From contig NZ_CP015124.1 of assembly GCF_001678945.1 (NCBI RefSeq), positions 1,917,501 to 1,957,500 of the forward strand: DNA of 40,000 nucleotides. The letters run 5' to 3'. The position numbers and the translations under genes were made by a program. The notes beneath the pieces are model-generated. The model made no database searches, was not told where the DNA came from, and worked only from the letters and a program-made list of their open reading frames with translations. This stretch comes from Phaeobacter gallaeciensis. GTDB taxonomy: Bacteria > Pseudomonadota > Alphaproteobacteria > Rhodobacterales > Rhodobacteraceae. Position 1 is the stretch's first letter. The number at the start of each line of letters is the position of its first letter. This document shows positions 32,963-40,000 of this stretch, piece after piece.

Positions 32963-34017
32963 CCACAGATACCCAAGGACTCCCCGCGAAGCATACGACA
33001 CCGGATTGGCTGTGGTATGCGGCTGTTGTCGGGGCCGCGGTCGTTGGCTGGCTGGTATACGGGCAGTTGATCCCGTTTTCTGAATGGGTCACCAGCCTTT
33101 TGCCCGTTGCCCGTGACAGTCACACCGGCGAGGCGATCACCTTCTTCGTATATGACGTCCCGAAAGTGCTCCTGCTTCTTACCGGCATCGTCTTCGTGAC
33201 GGGTGTCCTGCGTAGCTGGTTCAGCCCCGAAAAGACGCGTGCCATCCTGGCTGGCAAGCGGGAGTTCTTTGGCTATCCGCTGGCCGCCTTTCTTGGTGTT
33301 CTGACACCGTTTTGTTCTTGCTCATCCGTGCCCCTTTTCATCGGTTTCGTCTCCGCAGGGGTTCCCTTGGGCGTGACGTTTTCGTTCCTGATTGCCGGCC
33401 CGATGGTCGGCCCGGTCGGACTTGGGCTGCTCTATGCTCTGGTGGGATGGAAAATCGCCACGATCTACCTTGTATTCGGTTTCACGATCGCAACCGTCAC
33501 CGGCTACGTGATGGGAAAGATGCGACTGGAACGCTATCTGCAGGACTGGGTGAGCGACCTGAATGCAGGTCCTGTTGGTGCCCTCCCCGAGGAGACGGTT
33601 ACTTTCGTCGACAGGTTGAAAACCGGCGCAGAGCAAGTCCGTGAAATTGTCGGCAAAGTCTGGATCTGGGTGCTGATCGGGATCGGAATTGGCGCGCTGA
33701 TCCACGGGTATGTCCCCGAAGCGATGATGCTGAAAATCATGGGCGGTGAGGCATGGTGGTCAGTGCCGGCGGCGGTCGTCTTGGGCGTGCCGATGTACAC
33801 CAATGCCGCGGGTGTCATTCCCATCGTCGAGGCACTGCTTGGCAAGGGCGCGGCCCTTGGCACGACGCTTGCTTTCATGATGTCGGTGATCGCCCTGTCG
33901 CTGCCCGAAATGATAATTCTCAAACAGGTGCTGACCCTACGTCTGATCGCGATTTTTATCGCCATTGTTGCCGCCGGTATTCTCGCCACTGGCTATCTGT
34001 TCAACTTCCTTCTGTGA
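32959..34017 (+). CDS. Permease of the ArsP/DUF318 (PF03773-type) family
   Basis: Membrane protein of 352 residues with about eight hydrophobic segments. It carries the family signature FLGVLTPFCSCSSVPLFIGF near residue 112, followed by GVPLGVTFSFLIAGPMVGPV, and the second-half counterpart VLGVPMYTNAAGVIPIVEAL. The cysteine cluster FCSCSS matches the one needed for organoarsenical efflux in ArsP. An acidic/basic loop (KTGAEQVREIVGK) separates the halves. AGGAG precedes the ATG by six bases, and the start overlaps the arsR stop. It probably exports a trivalent (organo)arsenical or related metalloid; the exact substrate is not determined by sequence. Confidence 0.88.
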   Translation: MTTDTQGLPAKHTTPDWLWYAAVVGAAVVGWLVYGQLIPFSEWVTSLLPVARDSHTGEAITFFVYDVPKVLLLLTGIVFVTGVLRSWFSPEKTRAILAGKREFFGYPLAAFLGVLTPFCSCSSVPLFIGFVSAGVPLGVTFSFLIAGPMVGPVGLGLLYALVGWKIATIYLVFGFTIATVTGYVMGKMRLERYLQDWVSDLNAGPVGALPEETVTFVDRLKTGAEQVREIVGKVWIWVLIGIGIGALIHGYVPEAMMLKIMGGEAWWSVPAAVVLGVPMYTNAAGVIPIVEALLGKGAALGTTLAFMMSVIALSLPEMIILKQVLTLRLIAIFIAIVAAGILATGYLFNFLL

Positions 34018-34051
34018 ACGCCCCATAGATCCGCTCTTGAAAGGACATCCC

Positions 34052-34288
34052 GTGAAATCTGTCAAAGTCTACGGTCCCGGCTGCAAGCGCTGTGAAACCA
34101 CAGAGAACATGGTCCGCGACGCAGCAGCGAAACTGGGCGTTGAAATCACCCTCGAAAAGGTGACGGACGCGAAATCCATCGCAATGGCAGGTGTCATGTC
34201 GACACCCGGGCTCGCGGTGGACGGCAAGCTTGTCCATGTGGGCGGACTTCCCGACCCGGCCAAGCTGGAGCAATGGCTAACCGCCTGA
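34052..34288 (+). CDS. Small thioredoxin-like protein (redox-active disulfide protein 2 type)
   Basis: Protein of 78 residues with a glutaredoxin/thioredoxin-like fold. The redox motif is GPGCKRCETTENMV (Cys-Lys-Arg-Cys at about 10-13) and the cis-proline segment is GVMSTPGLAVDGKLVHVGG. It starts at a GTG preceded by AAGGA. It follows the permease by 34 bases and commonly accompanies this permease family, perhaps keeping its cysteines or the metalloid reduced. That role is inferred. It is the last gene of the arsR unit. Confidence 0.88.
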   Translation: MKSVKVYGPGCKRCETTENMVRDAAAKLGVEITLEKVTDAKSIAMAGVMSTPGLAVDGKLVHVGGLPDPAKLEQWLTA

Positions 34289-34542
34289 GCAGCCGGATCT
34301 AAGCTTTAGCAGCCAATTTGCCTGGACACCGCGGACCATGCGCCAAGTCAACAGTCGCAAACCGGACGCAAAGCCAGTCGCAACAGGCTGGTGGTTTCCC
34401 GCCGTTGCGGAGGCTGGCATGCGGCATCTCGCCAAAGATGTAGTACACGTGACGTCCTCTGTGCAGCTCACTGAGGGCAGCCGTCCGACTAAGCTACCCC
34501 TGAAATTTAGACACTGACGTAAGCTGCGATTTGCTGTCTGCA
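34289..34542. other. Gap between thioredoxin-like gene and IS21 left end
   Basis: About 250 bases without a recognisable gene, RNA or terminator. A plus-strand frame runs open from within the thioredoxin region to about 34518, but its translation is not recognisable. Confidence 0.4.
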
Positions 34543-34653
34543 TGTGAACAAGCATGCAATTTTGACCCCGTAGCGGGAAATCGGCGTCCAAAAATGACCC
34601 CCTTATACTGATGTGAATGATGCTCCCGAGGTTATCGGGGAGCACAGAGTGGG

Positions 34654-35941
34654 ATGTTGGTCGTGGAGACGATAGCAAAGATCCGGCGGGCGTATTTTCA
34701 GGACAGGAAGCCGATCAAGCAGATCTGCCGGGATCTGCGGGTTTCGTGGAACACGGTACGTAAGGTGATCCGATCCGGCGATATGCGACCACTTGGTCTA
34801 AAGAGGAACAGGAGGCCTCGGCCGCTGCCTATGTGGCGCTAATCTTCAATCCAGGCGAGGCCTACCAGTTCGACTGGAGCCACGAGATTGTGGTGATCGA
34901 TGGGGCGACGACAACCGTGAAGGTGGCGCATGTCCGGCTTTGCCACAGCCGTATGTTGTTCGTCCGGGCCTACCCGCGCGAGACGCAGGAGATGGTCTTC
35001 GACGCCCACGACAAGGCCTTAGCCTTCTTCGGCGGAGCCTGCGCGCGGGGTATCTACGATAACATGAAGACCGCGGTGGACACGATCTTCGTCGGCCGCG
35101 AGCGCGCGTACAACCGGCGGTTCCAGCAGATGTGCGGTCACTACTTGGTCGACCCAGTCGCCTGCACACCTGCCTCTGGCTGGGAGAAGGGATAGGTCGA
35201 GAACCAGGTTGGGGTTGTCCGGCGACGGTTCTTCGTGCCGCAGCCCAAGTTCAAGAGCTACGCCGAACTCAATGCCTGGCTCGAGGATCGCTGCGTTGCC
35301 TGGGCCAAGTCCCATCCGCACCAGGAGCTTCGGGATCGAACGATCTGGGAAGTGTTCCAAGACGAGCGCGAGCCTGGTGCCCTACGTCGGCCCGTTCGAC
35401 GGCTTCCATTCCGTTCCGGCGTCAGTCTCGAAGACCTGCCTCGTCCGCTTCGACAAGAACCGGTACTCGGTGGATGGCCCCACCGTCGGTCGGCCCGTCG
35501 AGATCCGCGCCTATGCCGAGCGGGTCGAGTTCTGGCAGGACGGCAAGATCGTGGGACAGCACGCCCGAGCCTTCGGGCGCGACAAGGCCATTTACGACCC
35601 GCTGCATTATATCCCGGTGCTGGCCCGCAAGCCCGGAGCGCTCAGGAATGGTGCGCCCTTCAAGGATTGGGAATTGTCATCAGCGATCAGGCGCATTCAG
35701 CACAAGCTTGGCAAGGCGCCGAATGGCGACCGGCAAATGGTCCAGATCCTGAGCATAATCCCAACCGATGGCTGAATGCAGTGGGGGCTGCCTGTGCCGA
35801 AGCGCTGAACGAAGGGGCTCCCGCGGCCTCGGTCGTCATCAACATTCTGGCCCGACATCGTGAGCCGCCGCCGCCGCTGACCATCGATACGCCCGACGCG
35901 CTGCGATTGACCTGCGAGCCCGTGGCCGACTGCAAACGCTA
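34654..35941 (+). pseudogene. istA: istA transposase, multiply disrupted
   Basis: DDE transposase of IS21, normally about 500 residues. The HTH N-terminus is intact (VETIAKIRRAYFQDRKPIKQ, VSWNTVRKVI). Near 34783-34795 a stretch of roughly 60 codons is missing and the frame changes, joining to WSKEEQEASAAAYVALIFNP. The catalytic core continues as GEAYQFDWSHEIVVIDGATT. At 35193-35195 a TAG replaces the expected CAG of GQVENQ. Frameshifts follow near 35370 (DER to SLVPYVGPFDGF) and near 35772 (PTDG to LNAVGAACAEA). The last readable segment is [13 protein letters not shown]. The gene is dead. Confidence 0.9.
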
Positions 35942-35964
35942 TGACAGCCTAAGGAGACCCAACC

Positions 35965-36693
35965 ATAGAAAGATCACAAGTGCTGGACGCGATGAGCCAG
36001 CTGAAGGTCTACGGCATGAAGGCCGCCTACGATGAGACCATCGCCACGGCGGTGAAGCGCCAGCACGAACCGCAACAGATCATCGGCGATCTGCTGAACG
36101 CCGAGATCAGTGAGAAGCAGGCGCGCTCAATCAAATACCAGATGAAGATGGCCAAGCTGCCCCTGACGAAAGAAGTCGATGAGTTGAGCTTCGAAGGCAC
36201 GCCGGTCAACGAGGTGCTGGTCCGTGATCTGGCGACCGGAGAGTTTCTGGCGCAGCAACGCAATGTCGTGCTGATCGGCGGCACCGGGACCGGTAAGTCC
36301 CACCTGGCCGTCAGCATCGCCCGGTCGTGCATCCGCCGCGGCAGACGGGAGTGCTTCTTCAACGTTGTGGACCTGGTGAACAAACTCGATACGGAAGCCC
36401 GCGCCGATCGACAGGTACGCACGGCAGATCTGCTGTGCCCCATCGACTTCCTGATCCTCGACGAGCTTGGCTATCTCCCCTTCGTACAAACCGGTGGTCA
36501 GCTATTGTTCCATCTCATCAGCCGCCTCTTCGAGCGCACATCGATCATCGTGACGACCAACCTCGACTTCGGCGAATGGCCCTCGGTCTTCGGCGGCGCC
36601 AAAATGACCACTGCACTGCTCGACCACCTTACCCACCATTGCGACATCGTCGAAACAGGCAACGCGAGCTGGTGCTTCAAAACCCGAGAATAG
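35965..36693 (+). CDS. istB: IstB-like ATP-binding helper protein of IS21, ATG lost
   Basis: AAA+ ATPase partner of IstA, about 240 residues. Walker A is [20 protein letters not shown], Walker B is [12 protein letters not shown], and the C-terminal [20 protein letters not shown] and [13 protein letters not shown] are typical. The family start MERSQVLD is here encoded with ATA at 35965 in place of ATG, seven bases after AGGAG. Translation could use that ATA poorly or a GTG at 35980 five codons later. The rest of the frame is open. Without IstA it has no obvious use. Confidence 0.85.
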   Translation: MERSQVLDAMSQLKVYGMKAAYDETIATAVKRQHEPQQIIGDLLNAEISEKQARSIKYQMKMAKLPLTKEVDELSFEGTPVNEVLVRDLATGEFLAQQRNVVLIGGTGTGKSHLAVSIARSCIRRGRRECFFNVVDLVNKLDTEARADRQVRTADLLCPIDFLILDELGYLPFVQTGGQLLFHLISRLFERTSIIVTTNLDFGEWPSVFGGAKMTTALLDHLTHHCDIVETGNASWCFKTRE

Positions 36694-36824
36694 TCGAGCC
36701 GACGCTGGCCCGATACGGCTTCGCCGTGTGGAGGCTGCGCCGCATAGGGCCAGCTAACCGCACGTCAAACAGGGGGGCAATTTCGGATGCCTACGTGGGG
36801 TCAAAGTTTCGTGCCGATTGACAA

Positions 36825-37145
<321 letters not shown>

Positions 37146-37177
37146 GAGATTGTTGGTTATGATCGTTAGAGAGATTT

Positions 37178-37345
37178 TTTTGGTATTTACTAGGTTTGGC
37201 GGTGACCTACTCTCCCAGGGCTTAAGCCCAAGTACCATTGGCGCGACGGCACTTAACTTCCGGGTTCGGGATGGGACCGGGTGTTTTGCTCGTGCTATGA
37301 CCACCAAACCGAGTAAATACCAAAAGCCTCCGGCTTTTGGTATTT
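37178..37345 (-). repeat. Inverted repeats flanking 5S with a competing 23S-5S spacer hairpin
   Basis: AGTAAATACCAAAA (37312-37325) is exactly complementary to TTTTGGTATTTACT (37178-37191) across the 5S gene: a 14-base-pair processing stem. The same segment also pairs with 37332-37345 next to it, giving a 14-base-pair hairpin (37315-37345) with a three-base loop. The two folds are mutually exclusive. Such stems usually guide precursor-rRNA processing. Confidence 0.65.
37193..37310 (-). rRNA. rrf: 5S ribosomal RNA
   Basis: About 118 bases. The ends GGTTTGG and CCAAACC pair. The internal conserved blocks GGTCCCATCCCGAACCCGGA and GAGAGTAGGTC are present. It lies about 190 bases after the 23S 3' end and 47 bases before tRNA-fMet. 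Confidence 0.95.
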
Positions 37346-37387
37346 GCGGCAGGCAGGATATTTGCGAAGCAAATGCCCGTTGCCGCA
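37346..37387 (-). other. Second hairpin in the 23S-5S spacer
   Basis: Nested inverted repeats GCGGCA/TGCCGC and ATTTGC-GAA-GCAAAT lie between the spacer hairpin and the 23S end. They are likely part of the precursor processing structure. Confidence 0.5.
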
Positions 37388-37498
37388 GGCCCGTTATGTC
37401 ACGGGTCGTTTTCCAAAAGCGGAAGGTTTTTAGATCAACGTTTTGTCCAAGTTTCGTTTTGCTTTTTGGTGTTTACGAGACTGTCTGTTACTGGAACA

Positions 37499-40000
<2,502 letters not shown>

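Larger units (their letters stand above)
34543..36823 (+). mobile_element. IS21-family insertion sequence, decayed
   Basis: The element is 2281 bases long. Its ends align over 27 bases with 20 identities: TGTGAACAAGCATGCAATTT then TGACCCC on the left (34543-34569), and the reverse complement of 36797-36823 on the right. Extra TGACCCCC-like copies inside each end match the multiple transposase-binding repeats of IS21. It contains the istA and istB gene pair in the usual order. No target-site duplication is seen: the left flank ends CTGCA and the right flank starts ACCAG. The transposase gene is broken, so the copy is not autonomous. Confidence 0.85.

Noticed and set aside
34289-34520. Open plus-strand frame after the thioredoxin-like gene
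   Set aside because: Unrecognisable translation and no convincing start; not supported as a gene.

Overview
The window reads as chromosomal DNA of a high-GC alphaproteobacterium, most likely a roseobacter-type Rhodobacterales. The reasons are a TRAP transporter next to amine-catabolism genes, a BKACE/DUF849 enzyme, the betaine-lipid pair btaA-btaB, an AmiC/AmiR-controlled amidase operon and an rRNA operon closed by tRNA-fMet. Genus and species cannot be fixed from sequence alone. No database search was possible; product names come from recognised motifs and context.

Layout. (1) 1-8595, minus strand: one long, tightly overlapping operon. It carries a spermidine/putrescine-type ABC importer (two permeases, Tat-type binding protein, ATPase), a class III aminotransferase, a BKACE-type beta-keto acid cleavage enzyme, a GNAT acetyltransferase, an acetylpolyamine-amidohydrolase-like deacetylase and a FAD amine/amino-acid oxidase cut by the window edge. 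A divergent LysR regulator (8694-9668) faces it. (2) 9693-10049: a small secreted protein. (3) 10178-19399: an RpiR regulator faces an N-formylglutamate-amidohydrolase-like gene, a three-part TRAP transporter, a PuuA-like glutamine synthetase homologue, an aldehyde dehydrogenase and an iron alcohol dehydrogenase. Together these suggest uptake of an amino alcohol or amine, gamma-glutamylation, oxidation and deglutamylation. (4) 19487-27308, minus strand: amiC-amiR, a dipeptide-type ABC transporter and an acetamidase/formamidase. A leader with an intrinsic terminator precedes amiC, as expected for ANTAR antitermination. (5) 27584-32420: a membrane-lipid region. dgkA and eptA run left; a plcP-like phospholipase gene and btaA-btaB run right. 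The plcP-like gene has lost its metal-binding core by an out-of-frame internal deletion.

(6) 32421-36823 is accessory DNA: an ArsR regulator with a palindromic operator, an ArsP-type permease and a small thioredoxin-like protein, then a decayed IS21-family element. Its istA carries one deletion, one nonsense codon and two frameshifts, and its istB has lost its ATG. (7) 36824-40000: a truncated recombinase remnant abuts the end of an rRNA operon on the minus strand (23S, 5S, tRNA-fMet). The 23S gene runs off the right edge.

The most interesting points are the broken plcP upstream of intact btaAB behind a possible Pho box, the AmiR leader with mutually exclusive stems upstream of a formamidase/Dpp operon, the inferred gamma-glutamyl amino-alcohol pathway, and the amine-to-beta-keto-acid operon.
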